Notes: generated from the sequence alone by a model not told the origin. 58,129 nucleotides of DNA from Bacteroidia bacterium (GCA_030430205.1 JAUIGE010000039.1:1-58129), one strand, 5' to 3'; positions 42,222-49,889 are shown, numbered from the stretch's first letter. Made by a program: numbers and translations.

Positions 42222-42587
42222 ATGACTGCAAAGCAAGCTGGAAATAAAAGAGTTGTAAAGACTCAAAACCGTGGAAACGTCAACCTTTCTAAAAAAGCAG
42301 AAGCAAAGCCTCGTGTAGGGAGTGTCGCCAATGTGTCAAGTTCCAACAAAAGCAAGGAGAGTTTGCCTTTTACCAAAAAGAACTACCTCTTGCTGCTGCT
42401 CGGGGTGGGCATCATCGCATTCGGTTTTATCCTGATGTCGCTGGAGCCTTTTATTGACGCCACGAAATTTTCCATAGCCCTATATATCGCGCCCTTCGTC
42501 GTTGTAGGTGGATTTGTGGAAGTTATTTTTGCCATCATGTACCGCGAAAAAGACGCTTCTTCGCAGAAAGTAGCAGAAATGGAATAA
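42222..42587 (+). CDS. DUF3098-like small membrane protein
   Basis: The 121-residue product has a basic, Ser/Lys-rich N-terminal tail of about 50 residues, then two membrane segments (NYLLLLLGVGIIAFGFILM and FSIALYIAPFVVVGGFVEVI). This matches the DUF3098 family, which in Bacteroidota lies between ftsX and uppP. Here uppP follows after 19 bases, but no ftsX lies upstream. A role near cell division or undecaprenyl recycling is suggested only by that conserved neighbourhood. Confidence 0.8.
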   Translation: MTAKQAGNKRVVKTQNRGNVNLSKKAEAKPRVGSVANVSSSNKSKESLPFTKKNYLLLLLGVGIIAFGFILMSLEPFIDATKFSIALYIAPFVVVGGFVEVIFAIMYREKDASSQKVAEME

Positions 42588-42606
42588 TATCTGCTTCCCG
42601 CACTAC

Positions 42607-43410
42607 ATGGAAATTTTCAATGCAATTCTTAATGCAATCGTCCTGGGGATCATCCAGGGCCTAACCGAATTTCTTCCGGTTAGCAGCAGTGGTCATTTGG
42701 AGCTCGCCAAGGCCATCCTTGGAGATAGCAGCACAGCGGAGGCCAGCTTGCTGATGACAGTTGTCCTCCATGCCGCGACAGCCTTGAGCACGGTTGTGGT
42801 TTTTTGGAAAGACATCGTGGAGCTGTTGAAAGGCTTATTCCAGTTTAAATGGAATGAAGAAACGAAGTTTTCGCTCAAAATCATCCTTTCGATGATCCCG
42901 GCCGCCCTGGTAGGGATTTTGTTTGAAGAAGAAATCGAACAACTTTTCAGTAAAAATATATTGCTGGTAGGCGCTATGCTCCTGATAACGGGACTTTTGC
43001 TCTTTTTGGCAGATCGTGCCAAAAATACGGAGCGCAAAGTAGGCTTTGGCCACAGCATCATTATCGGCATCGCCCAGGCGATCGCCATCCTGCCGGGCAT
43101 CTCGCGCTCAGGCGCGACGATCTCCACCTCTGTCCTGCTCGGCATAGACAGGGCCCGCGCTGCCCGCTTTTCCTTCCTGATGGTCGTACCACTCATCTTA
43201 GGCAAGATGGCCAAAGACATCGGCAGCGGAGAGATCAGCACTTCCAACGGAAACTTTCTCGCCTTAACTATCGGCTTTGCCGCAGCTTTCATCACAGGCA
43301 TCTTTGCCTGTCGGTGGATGATCGCGCTTGTCAAACGCAGCCAGCTGAGCTGGTTTGCTTATTACTGCTTTGCAGTGGGTGCGCTAGCTTTGATTTGGGC
43401 GGCCTGGTAG
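42607..43410 (+). CDS. uppP: Undecaprenyl-diphosphatase UppP (BacA)
   Basis: The 267-residue polytopic enzyme removes a phosphate from undecaprenyl pyrophosphate so that the lipid carrier can be reused in peptidoglycan and surface-glycan synthesis; it also underlies bacitracin tolerance. Both signature motifs are present: GLTEFLPVSSSGHLELA near the N-terminus and ILPGISRSGATISTSVLLG in the middle. Around eight membrane segments are visible. It belongs to the DUF3098-uppP-truB-ribF cluster, although here a slyD-like gene on the other strand separates it from truB. Confidence 0.96.
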   Translation: MEIFNAILNAIVLGIIQGLTEFLPVSSSGHLELAKAILGDSSTAEASLLMTVVLHAATALSTVVVFWKDIVELLKGLFQFKWNEETKFSLKIILSMIPAALVGILFEEEIEQLFSKNILLVGAMLLITGLLLFLADRAKNTERKVGFGHSIIIGIAQAIAILPGISRSGATISTSVLLGIDRARAARFSFLMVVPLILGKMAKDIGSGEISTSNGNFLALTIGFAAAFITGIFACRWMIALVKRSQLSWFAYYCFAVGALALIWAAW

Positions 43411-43419
43411 AGGGGGGGT

Positions 43420-43555
43420 GGTTCGAGTTTTGGGTTTCGAGTTTTGGGTTTCGAGTTTTGGGTTTCGAGTTTTGGGTTTCGAGTTTTGGGTTTCGGGTTT
43501 TGGGTTTTGGGTTTCGAGTAAACTTACCCGAAACCCGACACTCAAAACCCGAAAC
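43420..43555. repeat. Heptanucleotide tandem array with inverted arm (GTTTTGG/GTTTCGA)
   Basis: About thirteen 7-base units alternate GTTTTGG and GTTTCGA, then complementary units (ACCCGAA, ACCCGAC, ACTCAAA, ACCCGAA) follow, so the array can fold back on itself. It fills the gap between the converging uppP and slyD-like genes and is the same unit family as the array at 5780-5885. Confidence 0.9.
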
Positions 43556-43559
43556 AATC

Positions 43560-44051
43560 CTAGTGATTATGTCCGCCTGGACCATGGATATGGCCATGAG
43601 CGAGTTCTTCTTCAGTTGCGTTGCGCACGTCGAGCACCATCACTTCAAAGTGAAGGTCAACTCCTGCAAGCGGATGGTTGAAATCCATCACAACTTCTTC
43701 TTCGCCTATGCTAAGAATGGTTCCCGGGATGGGATTTCCATCCTGATCCTGCATGTGCAGGGTATTTCCTACAACCATTTGTTCTGCGGGAGCTTCTGCA
43801 AAAATATTGGCAGGCAGGGGTACGATAGCTTCTTCTTCACGCAAGCCATATCCGTCTGCAGCACTCAATACGGGCTTGATCATATCCCCAACAGTCATTC
43901 CTTCCAAAGCAGTTTCAAAAGCTGGCAACATCATTCCTACGCCATGCAAATAGGCCAAAGGGCGCTCCGTTGTGGCCTGATCCAGGATTTGTCCTCCTTC
44001 ATTTTTGAGGGTATAGGAGATGGTTACAGCCTTCTTTTCTGTGATTTTCAT
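43560..44051 (-). CDS. slyD: SlyD-like FKBP-type peptidyl-prolyl isomerase
   Basis: The 163-residue chaperone-isomerase has the FKBP part split around an insert-in-flap domain, as in SlyD. The N-terminal part reads VTISYTLKNEGGQILDQA and LAYLHGVGMMLPAFETALEGM. The insert lies around YGLREEEAIVPLPANIF, followed by GNPIPGTILSIGEEEVVMDF and NHPLAGVDLHFEVMVLDV. The His-rich tail (HGHIHGPGGHNH) is a metal-binding feature of the family. It catalyses proline isomerisation in the cytoplasm and may bind nickel or other metals. A TACCTTTG promoter box lies 35 bases before the start. Confidence 0.93.
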   Translation of the reverse strand: MKITEKKAVTISYTLKNEGGQILDQATTERPLAYLHGVGMMLPAFETALEGMTVGDMIKPVLSAADGYGLREEEAIVPLPANIFAEAPAEQMVVGNTLHMQDQDGNPIPGTILSIGEEEVVMDFNHPLAGVDLHFEVMVLDVRNATEEELAHGHIHGPGGHNH

Positions 44052-44085
44052 AAATATGATTTCAAATTTTGGTTTAAAAAGAGTG

Positions 44086-44093
44086 CAAAGGTA
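44086..44093 (-). promoter_or_regulatory. Bacteroidota -7 promoter box for slyD
   Basis: The minus strand reads TACCTTTG, a full match to TAnnTTTG, 35 bases upstream of the slyD start codon. Confidence 0.65.
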
Positions 44094-44109
44094 GGGAAAA
44101 TATTTTACT

Positions 44110-44117
44110 TACTTTTG
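44110..44117 (+). promoter_or_regulatory. Bacteroidota -7 promoter box for truB
   Basis: The plus strand reads TACTTTTG (TAnnTTTG) 20 bases before the truB start. It lies only 16 bases from the divergent slyD box, so the two promoters face away from each other. Confidence 0.6.
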
Positions 44118-44136
44118 CAGGACAAAGCGTTTTCCC

Positions 44137-44829
44137 ATGTTAGACTTTCAATCCGGACAGATACTCCTCTTCAACAAACCCAAAGGATGGACCTCCTTTG
44201 ATGTGGTAGGAAAGGTGCGCGGCATGCTCAAAAGTACCCTTCAGGTAAAAAAAATCAAGGTGGGCCATGCAGGCACCCTGGACCCTTTGGCAACGGGTTT
44301 GTTGCTGATTTGCACCGGCAAAGCCACCAAGCAGGCAGAAGCGCTTCAGGGATTGGGAAAGGGCTATGAAGTCATCTTCAAGCTGGGCGCTACCACGGCT
44401 TCCTTTGATATGGAGCACCCTGAGGAGAATCCCATAGATGCCTCGCATATCACAGCAGCGGCTGTAGAAACTGCCATAGACGCTTTTAGAGGCGAAATAA
44501 AGCAATACCCTCCGATTTTTTCCGCCGTCAAAATCAACGGCAAACGCGCATACAAATCAGCCCACAAAGGAAAAGATGTGGAAGTACGCCCCCGCTTTGT
44601 GCATGTGTACAAATATGAGTTGCTGGAATTCGAAGATCCAACCCGTGTGAAAGCTTTAATTCACTGTAGCAAAGGGACTTACATCCGATCTCTGGTACAT
44701 GACCTGGGACAGCTATTGGGCGTAGGCGCTTATATAGTGGAGCTAAAGCGAACATTTATTGGCGACTATAAGTTGGAAGATGCCTTAGAAATCGAAGTTT
44801 TTGAAAAAAGCTTACAAGAAAGTCAGTAA
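44137..44829 (+). CDS. truB: tRNA pseudouridine-55 synthase TruB
   Basis: The 230-residue enzyme converts U55 of the tRNA T-loop to pseudouridine. The N-terminal motif ILLFNKPKGWTSFDVV and the catalytic segment VGHAGTLDPLATGLLLIC (catalytic Asp in TLDPLA) are intact, followed by YPPIFSAVKINGKRAYK and CSKGTYIRSLVHDLG. The length is typical for Bacteroidota TruB, lacking a C-terminal PUA extension. It is followed after 29 bases by ribF, with which it is usually paired. Confidence 0.97.
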   Translation: MLDFQSGQILLFNKPKGWTSFDVVGKVRGMLKSTLQVKKIKVGHAGTLDPLATGLLLICTGKATKQAEALQGLGKGYEVIFKLGATTASFDMEHPEENPIDASHITAAAVETAIDAFRGEIKQYPPIFSAVKINGKRAYKSAHKGKDVEVRPRFVHVYKYELLEFEDPTRVKALIHCSKGTYIRSLVHDLGQLLGVGAYIVELKRTFIGDYKLEDALEIEVFEKSLQESQ

Positions 44830-44858
44830 TTTGAGCTCAAAACGCCTAAGTAGTTTAG

Positions 44859-45803
44859 ATGGAAGTATATCATTCCCTGGAATCTTATCAGGCAGGCTCT
44901 AAAGCGGTAGCTACGCTGGGGACCTTTGATGGGGTTCATATTGGTCACCGCAAGATCTTGTCTCGCCTGAAGGCTGCCGCACAGGCAATCGGCGGTGAGT
45001 CTGTCCTGATTACCTTTCACCCGCATCCCCGCCTGGTGCTTTTTCCCGAAAACAATTCTCTGAGGCTCTTACAGACCCTGGATGAAAAAATTCGGCTTTT
45101 GGACGAATATGGCATCGATAAGCTGCTCATCGTCCCTTTTACCCGCGAATTTTCCCGCACGCCTCCCAAAGTATTTATTCAGGAAATCCTGGTAGATGCC
45201 GTACAGGTGGACAGGATCATCATTGGATATGATCATCGTTTCGGCAAAAACCGCGAAGGCGGCATAGAGAAATTGCGTGAGTTTGCGGAGCAATTCCACT
45301 ATGAGGTGGAGGAAATTCCTGCTCAGGCCATAGATGACGCCAACGTCAGCTCCACCAAAATCCGCAACGCATTGCAGGAGGGCGATATCATCACGGCTAA
45401 CCGCTACCTCGGCTATGCCTATGGCTTTTCGGGTACGGTGGTGCATGGCGAAAAGCTGGGCCGCAAAATCGGCTATCCCACGGCAAATATCCAAATTGAC
45501 GATCCGCTCAAACTCTGTCCGGCCATAGGCGTCTATTTTGTGCGCTTCTTTGTGCGTGGAAAAGCCTATTATGGCATGATGAATATCGGTACCAAACCGA
45601 CCGTCGGTACCTTTGGGCTGGGCGCCGAAGTGTATGTTTTCGATTTTGATGACGACATATACGATGAGGTCGTCCGGGTAGAAATACTGGAATACCTGCG
45701 GGAAGAGAAGAAGTTTGATTCCCTGGAAGCCCTGGTCAAAGCCATAGATGGGGACCGTGATCGTTCGTTGAAATTGATCCGGGAGTATGGGGCGTTGGAT
45801 TAG
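44859..45803 (+). CDS. ribF: Bifunctional riboflavin kinase/FAD synthetase RibF
   Basis: The 314-residue enzyme makes FMN and then FAD from riboflavin. The N-terminal nucleotidyltransferase domain has ATLGTFDGVHIGHRKIL and ITFHPHPRLVLFP. The C-terminal kinase domain has GEKLGRKIGYPTANIQID and GVYFVRFFV, followed by GMMNIGTKPTVG and VEILEYLREEKKFDS. It is in the conserved truB-ribF order. A heptamer array starts exactly at its TAG stop codon. Confidence 0.97.
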   Translation: MEVYHSLESYQAGSKAVATLGTFDGVHIGHRKILSRLKAAAQAIGGESVLITFHPHPRLVLFPENNSLRLLQTLDEKIRLLDEYGIDKLLIVPFTREFSRTPPKVFIQEILVDAVQVDRIIIGYDHRFGKNREGGIEKLREFAEQFHYEVEEIPAQAIDDANVSSTKIRNALQEGDIITANRYLGYAYGFSGTVVHGEKLGRKIGYPTANIQIDDPLKLCPAIGVYFVRFFVRGKAYYGMMNIGTKPTVGTFGLGAEVYVFDFDDDIYDEVVRVEILEYLREEKKFDSLEALVKAIDGDRDRSLKLIREYGALD

Positions 45804-45879
45804 TGGGTAGTTTGCAGTGGGCAGTGGGCAGTGGGCAGTTTGCAGTGGGTAGTTTGCAGTGGGCAGTTTGCAGTAAAAT
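45803..45879 (+). repeat. Heptanucleotide tandem array (GTTTGCA/GTGGGCA/GTGGGTA)
   Basis: Eleven consecutive 7-base units in perfect register (GTGGGTA, GTTTGCA, GTGGGCA three times, GTTTGCA, GTGGGTA, GTTTGCA, GTGGGCA, GTTTGCA, GTAAAAT) occupy the whole gap between ribF and the PH-domain gene. Confidence 0.93.
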
Positions 45880-45882
45880 TTT

Positions 45883-46428
45883 ATGATGATGGAATTTGAA
45901 AATATACAGCTTGAAATCGGGGAGCTGCCTGCGGTAGAGTCTCTGGATTTTCATCCGCTGCCTCCCGCTTATCTTGAATTGAGCCAGGCGCAAAACCTGC
46001 TGAGCATGATCCTGCTGCTGGGGGCGGGGGTGCTGGGGGTGACCTTCTCGGGCAGTTGGAGCAATCCCTGGATCTGGGGCGGCGTACTGGCCGGATGGCC
46101 CGTATTGATGGTGTTGAGCGTCTTTGTGACGCGTGCGCGATTTCGGCAAAAGGCCTATGCCTTGCGCGAGCGGGACATCAATTACCGCCAGGGCTGGCTG
46201 GGTCGCCGCTTTACAACGGTACCTTTTAACCGCATTCAACATGCGGAGGTGAGCCAGGGCATCATTGAAAAAGCATGGGAGCTTGCCTCCCTCAAAGTAT
46301 ATACTGCCGGCGGTCGCTCCAGCGACCTGAGTGTGCCGGGCCTCAAGCCCGAAGAGGCGCATCGCATCAAAGACTTTTTGCTCAACAAAATCAAGCAGGA
46401 TGGAAGCACCGAAGCTACAACAACTTGA
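45883..46428 (+). CDS. Bacterial PH-domain membrane protein, YdbS-like
   Basis: The 181-residue product has two adjacent membrane segments (about residues 42-60 and 63-82) and a C-terminal bacterial PH domain (YALRERDINYRQGWLGRR, VPFNRIQHAEVSQG, ASLKVYTAGG). This layout matches YdbS. Three consecutive Met codons open the frame, so the exact start is uncertain by up to two codons. The next gene overlaps its end by 29 bases and encodes the larger YdbT-like partner. The pair in firmicutes has been linked to envelope stress or antimicrobial resistance; the role here is inferred only from the family. Confidence 0.85.
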   Translation: MMMEFENIQLEIGELPAVESLDFHPLPPAYLELSQAQNLLSMILLLGAGVLGVTFSGSWSNPWIWGGVLAGWPVLMVLSVFVTRARFRQKAYALRERDINYRQGWLGRRFTTVPFNRIQHAEVSQGIIEKAWELASLKVYTAGGRSSDLSVPGLKPEEAHRIKDFLLNKIKQDGSTEATTT

Positions 46429-48010
46429 GGAGCAATTTAGCCAGCCTACGCGCCAGTCTCCGCTGGCCATCATCTTCCTTTTGGTCAACTTTGTAAGAGG
46501 GCTCATTTCGCGCTTTTGGCCGCTTTTGATTGCCTTTCTCATTGGCAGCAACAGCCGGGAAAGCCGTTTTGATAGCTGGGTAGCGCAGGTCGGTATCGTC
46601 CTTTCGGCCTTCTCTGTGATCGTCTCCATTATCTCTTATTTTCGGCTGTATTACTATATGGAAGGCAAAGACCTGGTCCTGGAAAAAGGCTGGTTGCGCA
46701 AGCTCAAGCTGAGCATTCCCATAGACCGCATACAGTCCATCAATTTTGAGCAAAATGTGCTGCACCGCCTGCTGAATGTCGTCAAAGTCGACATAGAGAC
46801 GGCTGGCTCCAAAGACAACGAGCTTTCGCTCATAGCTTTGAGCAAGAGCCGGGCGGAAGAGTTGCGGGAGTTTTTGCTGGAAGAGCGGGAGAAGATGGGG
46901 GGGGAGAGCAGAGAGGAGAGAGCAGAGAGCAGAGAGGAGAGAGGGGAGAGCAGAGAGGAGAGAGGGGAGAGCAGAGAGGAGAGAGCAGAGAGCAGAGAGG
47001 AGAGAGGGGAGATGCGAGATGGGGGAAAGTCTACGGAATTGCTTCGCTTGTCGGTGCGAGACTTGCTGCGGGCGGGGCTGAGCGAAAATCCTTTTCGGGG
47101 ATTTGCCATAATACTTGCCGTTGGCGGTTTTATCCTGGGGCAATTGTCCAGTGTCATAGGCGATGATTGGCTGAATAGGCTGGTGAATTCTACCGGCCTG
47201 GAAATTGAACAAACGGCCATCAGCATATTTATCCTGTCGGTTACGGTGATTTTTCCGATCATGATGGTCGCCTCCTGGCTGCTGACCTTTGTGCTGACGG
47301 TGACGACCTATTACGATCTCCGTTTTTCGGAGACCCGCCGAGGCTATCGCCTCATACACGGCATATTTCAGCGCAAAGAGCGCTCCGCCCAACGCAAGAA
47401 GATCCAATACTTTTCGTGGAGCACGCAGCCCCTGCAGAAGATTTTCGGCATGTTTCGTGTGCGCCTGCACCTGGCAGGCGACGAAAGCAGCCGTCGCAGC
47501 ACGATCCGCCTCGTGGGCGCCTATGGGCACCATATCCGTACGCTGCGCGAAAGCCTCTTTCCGGGTCATGACCCGGCGGACCTCAGCCTCCAAGGCATTC
47601 ACTCCAAGGCGGGATACCGCCGCTTTCTCTTTCTGGGGATCATCCCTGCCGTAGGGATGGCCCTGCTAGCCTGGGGCTGGCTCAGCCTGGCGGCCCTGCT
47701 CTGGCTGCTGGTTCAGCAGCCTTTGGCGCGGCGCTACCAGCGCCTGTGGCGCTGGGGGATCGATGACGAAGTCATCTACACCCACCAACAGATCATCGCC
47801 CAATCCCAAAAAATGCTCTCTCTCTACAAAGTACAGACCGTCACCATCAACCAGGGATGGTACCAGCGCCGGCACGGCCTGGCAACGCTGATGCTGCACA
47901 CCGCCTCCGGCCGTTCCTTCAACATCCCCTACCTGGAGCTGGAAATGGCGCAGCGCCTGCGCGATTATGTGGTGTATCGCGTCGAAAGCGACGCGCGGGA
48001 GTGGATGTAG
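46400..48010 (+). CDS. Bacterial PH-domain membrane protein, YdbT-like, with seven-residue repeat insertion
   Basis: The 536-residue product has three PH-like domains separated by membrane segments: the first near DLVLEKGWLRKLKLSIPIDR (about residues 90-160), the second near FQRKERSAQRKKIQYFSW, and the third near IYTHQQIIAQSQKMLSLYKV at the C-terminus. Membrane pairs lie around 30-75, 230-300 and 405-440. Between the first PH domain and the next membrane pair, about residues 169-203 are a tandem ESREERA/ESREERG repeat produced by fifteen GAGAGnn heptamers. The repeat keeps frame and forms a charged helix. ATG 46400 lies inside the end of the upstream gene, so the two are coupled. Confidence 0.87.
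   Translation: MEAPKLQQLEEQFSQPTRQSPLAIIFLLVNFVRGLISRFWPLLIAFLIGSNSRESRFDSWVAQVGIVLSAFSVIVSIISYFRLYYYMEGKDLVLEKGWLRKLKLSIPIDRIQSINFEQNVLHRLLNVVKVDIETAGSKDNELSLIALSKSRAEELREFLLEEREKMGGESREERAESREERGESREERGESREERAESREERGEMRDGGKSTELLRLSVRDLLRAGLSENPFRGFAIILAVGGFILGQLSSVIGDDWLNRLVNSTGLEIEQTAISIFILSVTVIFPIMMVASWLLTFVLTVTTYYDLRFSETRRGYRLIHGIFQRKERSAQRKKIQYFSWSTQPLQKIFGMFRVRLHLAGDESSRRSTIRLVGAYGHHIRTLRESLFPGHDPADLSLQGIHSKAGYRRFLFLGIIPAVGMALLAWGWLSLAALLWLLVQQPLARRYQRLWRWGIDDEVIYTHQQIIAQSQKMLSLYKVQTVTINQGWYQRRHGLATLMLHTASGRSFNIPYLELEMAQRLRDYVVYRVESDAREWM
46904..47008 (+). repeat. In-frame heptanucleotide array (GAGAGCA/GAGAGGA/GAGAGGG) inside a coding sequence
   Basis: Fifteen 7-base units without a break lie in the YdbT-like gene. 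Fifteen units are 105 bases, divisible by three, so the frame is kept; three units encode one heptapeptide. Confidence 0.95.
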
Positions 48011-48011
48011 A

Positions 48012-48074
48012 GAGGCGAGAAGCGGGAGGCGAGACTGTAGACTGTAGACTGGAGACTGTAGACTGTAGACTGCC
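48012..48074 (+). repeat. Heptanucleotide tandem array (GAGGCGA then GACTGTA)
   Basis: GAGGCGA, GAAGCGG and GAGGCGA are followed in the same register by GACTGTA twice, GACTGGA, GACTGTA twice and GACTGCC. The array begins immediately after the stop of the YdbT-like gene. Confidence 0.92.
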
Positions 48075-48141
48075 AACCGGCCCCCCGGCCGTCCTTTTGA
48101 ATAAAAAAGAGAATTATCTTTTCAAATTACCCAAAACTCCC

Positions 48142-48149
48142 TACCTTTG
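48142..48149 (+). promoter_or_regulatory. Promoter of the tRNA-Met gene
   Basis: TACCTTTG matches the Bacteroidota -7 box. A TTTTC run at 48119-48123 lies about 19 bases upstream at the -33 position, and the tRNA starts 18 bases downstream. Confidence 0.7.
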
Positions 48150-48166
48150 CCACGCCTTAAAAATAT

Positions 48167-48240
48167 GGCGCGGTAGCTCAGACGGTTAGAGCGCAGGATT
48201 CATAACCCTGAGGTCGCGGGTTCAACTCCCGCTTGCGCCA
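48167..48240 (+). tRNA. tRNA-Met (anticodon CAT)
   Basis: A full cloverleaf of 74 bases can be drawn. The acceptor stem is GGCGCGG/TTGCGCC with two G-U pairs, the D-arm is in gtagctcagacggttagagc, the anticodon loop is TTCATAA, and the T-arm is GCGGG-TTCAACT-CCCGC. The discriminator is A and CCA is not encoded in full. GGCGCGG at the 5' end pairs normally, so this looks like an elongator-type methionine tRNA; CAT could also mark a tRNA-Ile decoded after lysidine modification. Confidence 0.95.
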
Positions 48241-48256
48241 CAGACTGATGATATGA

Positions 48257-48290
48257 AAAGTCGATTCCTTTGGGATCGGCTTTTTTGTTT
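48257..48290 (+). terminator. Terminator after tRNA-Met
   Basis: AGTCGAT ... GATCGGCT forms a stem (with G-U pairs) around a short loop, followed by TTTTTTGTTTTTT. Confidence 0.78.
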
Positions 48291-48418
48291 TTTGAGGGTA
48301 CATGCAATTTGCTATTCAGTGAATTTTGACTTCTCATTTTCCCTAAGTCATCCTATTTTTTGAAAACAGACCCCAAAATAACTATGCAATTTTAACATTT
48401 CATGTTAGATTTACATAG

Positions 48419-49591
48419 ATGATACAAAGAACAATAGAAGAAAAGGTAAAAAAACGCCTGGCAAATATGCCTGCTGTGGCGCTTATGGGGCCGAGGCAGG
48501 TCGGTAAAACGACTTTGGCATTTGAGATTTCTCAAAATATGTCTTCAGTTTACCTTGATCTGGAAAATCGCCTGGACTTACAGAAGATCAGTGACATTGA
48601 AGCCTTTCATGCTGCAAATCGAGGAAAACTTATCATTCTTGATGAAGTTCACAGAGCGCCAGAAATTTTTGCTCCTATCCGTGGAATCATTGATAAGGAA
48701 AGAAGGGCTGGGAACAGAACAGGCCAATTCCTTTTCCTTGGATCAGCTTCTATTGACCTATTGAAGCAATCAAGTGAAACCCTTGCAGGACGCATTTCAT
48801 ATATCGAACTCCATGGAGTTAATGTACTTGAATATTTACAGGATGCAGGAGATATTCAAAAACTCAATGCCTTATGGCTTAGAGGTGGGTTCCCAGATAG
48901 TTTGTTGAGTATGGACGATACGATTAGCCTGGAGTGGCGGTACGATTTCATCAAAACATATCTGGAAAGAGATATACCCCAGTTCGGCCCACGAATTCCA
49001 TCAACAACGCTCGAAAGATTCTGGATGATGTTGGCCCATAGTCAGGGTACAAGCATTAATGCCTCAAAAATTGCTGCGAATATAGAAGTCTCAAATACCA
49101 CAATTGCCAGATACATAGACTTACTTACTGATCTATTATTGATCCGTAAAATTCAGTCTTATTCGACTAATATCAAGAAACGATTAGTAAAATCCCCTCG
49201 CATATATGTGAGAGATAGTGGCATTACCCATGCTCTTCTCAATATTTCAACCTATAATGACTTGTTAGGCCATCCCATCGTAGGTAAAAGTTGGGAAGGC
49301 TTTGTTGTCGAAAACATAGCATCAAACTTGCCCTCAGGAGTCAATCTTTATTATTACCGCACAGCTGGAGGGGCAGAAATTGATTTGGTCATTGAGTTCT
49401 CATCAAAAGAGCGGTGGGCAGTAGAAATTAAGCGAGGGACTTCCTTAAATTTAAGCAGGGGCTTTTTTGAGGCTTGTGAAGACATTAAGCCAACTCGAAA
49501 ATTTGTTGTCTATGCTGGAGGAGATGATTTTCCTATGAAGGATGATGTGATGGCTATTTCGCTTTATGGTTTGATGGAGTTGCTTACTTAG
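48419..49591 (+). CDS. AAA-type ATPase with DUF4143 domain
   Basis: The 390-residue product has an N-terminal ATPase (Walker A GPRQVGKTT near residue 24, Walker B IILDEVHRAP, sensor FLFLGSAS) and a C-terminal DUF4143 domain with a winged-helix part (INASKIAANIEVSNTTIARYID) and a PD-(D/E)xK-like end (GGAEIDLVIEF ... WAVEIKRG). This is a widespread family of accessory ATPases whose function is unproven; it is often found in variable genome regions. It is AT-rich compared with genes before the tRNA and lies 180 bases behind it. An unrelated-family ATPase relic lies just downstream on the other strand. Confidence 0.9.
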   Translation: MIQRTIEEKVKKRLANMPAVALMGPRQVGKTTLAFEISQNMSSVYLDLENRLDLQKISDIEAFHAANRGKLIILDEVHRAPEIFAPIRGIIDKERRAGNRTGQFLFLGSASIDLLKQSSETLAGRISYIELHGVNVLEYLQDAGDIQKLNALWLRGGFPDSLLSMDDTISLEWRYDFIKTYLERDIPQFGPRIPSTTLERFWMMLAHSQGTSINASKIAANIEVSNTTIARYIDLLTDLLLIRKIQSYSTNIKKRLVKSPRIYVRDSGITHALLNISTYNDLLGHPIVGKSWEGFVVENIASNLPSGVNLYYYRTAGGAEIDLVIEFSSKERWAVEIKRGTSLNLSRGFFEACEDIKPTRKFVVYAGGDDFPMKDDVMAISLYGLMELLT

Positions 49592-49628
49592 CCAACAGTA
49601 GTTTTTCTCTTTCCACCTTTTGCGAAGT

Positions 49629-49889
49629 CTATTCTTTTGCTGTTGCATAGACTTGAGGAAAAACAGACATCCAATTTCCCATCCAATTTGAGGGTGGCTT
49701 TGCAATAATCAAATTATCCGACGAAAGCTGGAGGGCATAGGTAAAGTTGGTAAGCTGCTCTGATAAGGGGGCGTTTTGTGTACCTGTCAATTCAAAAACA
49801 ATATGCTCCTCGCAAACTGTCTTGATAAGAAAGGTTTTCCCTATCTATTTTGCTTATTAGTCACCAAAACATATTAAAAATACACCATT
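49629..49889 (-). pseudogene. Relic of a DUF234/ATPase_2-type AAA ATPase
   Basis: From 49844 down to the TAG at 49629 the minus strand reads IGKTFLIKTV, then EHIVFELTGTQNAPLSEQL and KPPSNWMGNW. This matches the start of archaeal-type ATPases common in Bacteroidota (RRRVGKTFLIR ... FELTG..NA...QL). Upstream in the same frame, GVFLICFGD is interrupted by two TAA and one TAG codon exactly where the Walker A loop (GRRR) should be. Only about 85 of several hundred codons remain, and both ends are missing. Confidence 0.6.

Noticed and set aside
46415-47602. Long minus-strand frame opposite the YdbT-like gene
   Set aside because: Its product includes the translated complement of the heptamer array and no domain; the plus-strand PH domains are convincing.
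48167-48240. tRNA-Met as the attachment site of an integrated island
   Set aside because: No integrase gene and no second copy of the tRNA 3' end were seen in the remaining 10 kb.
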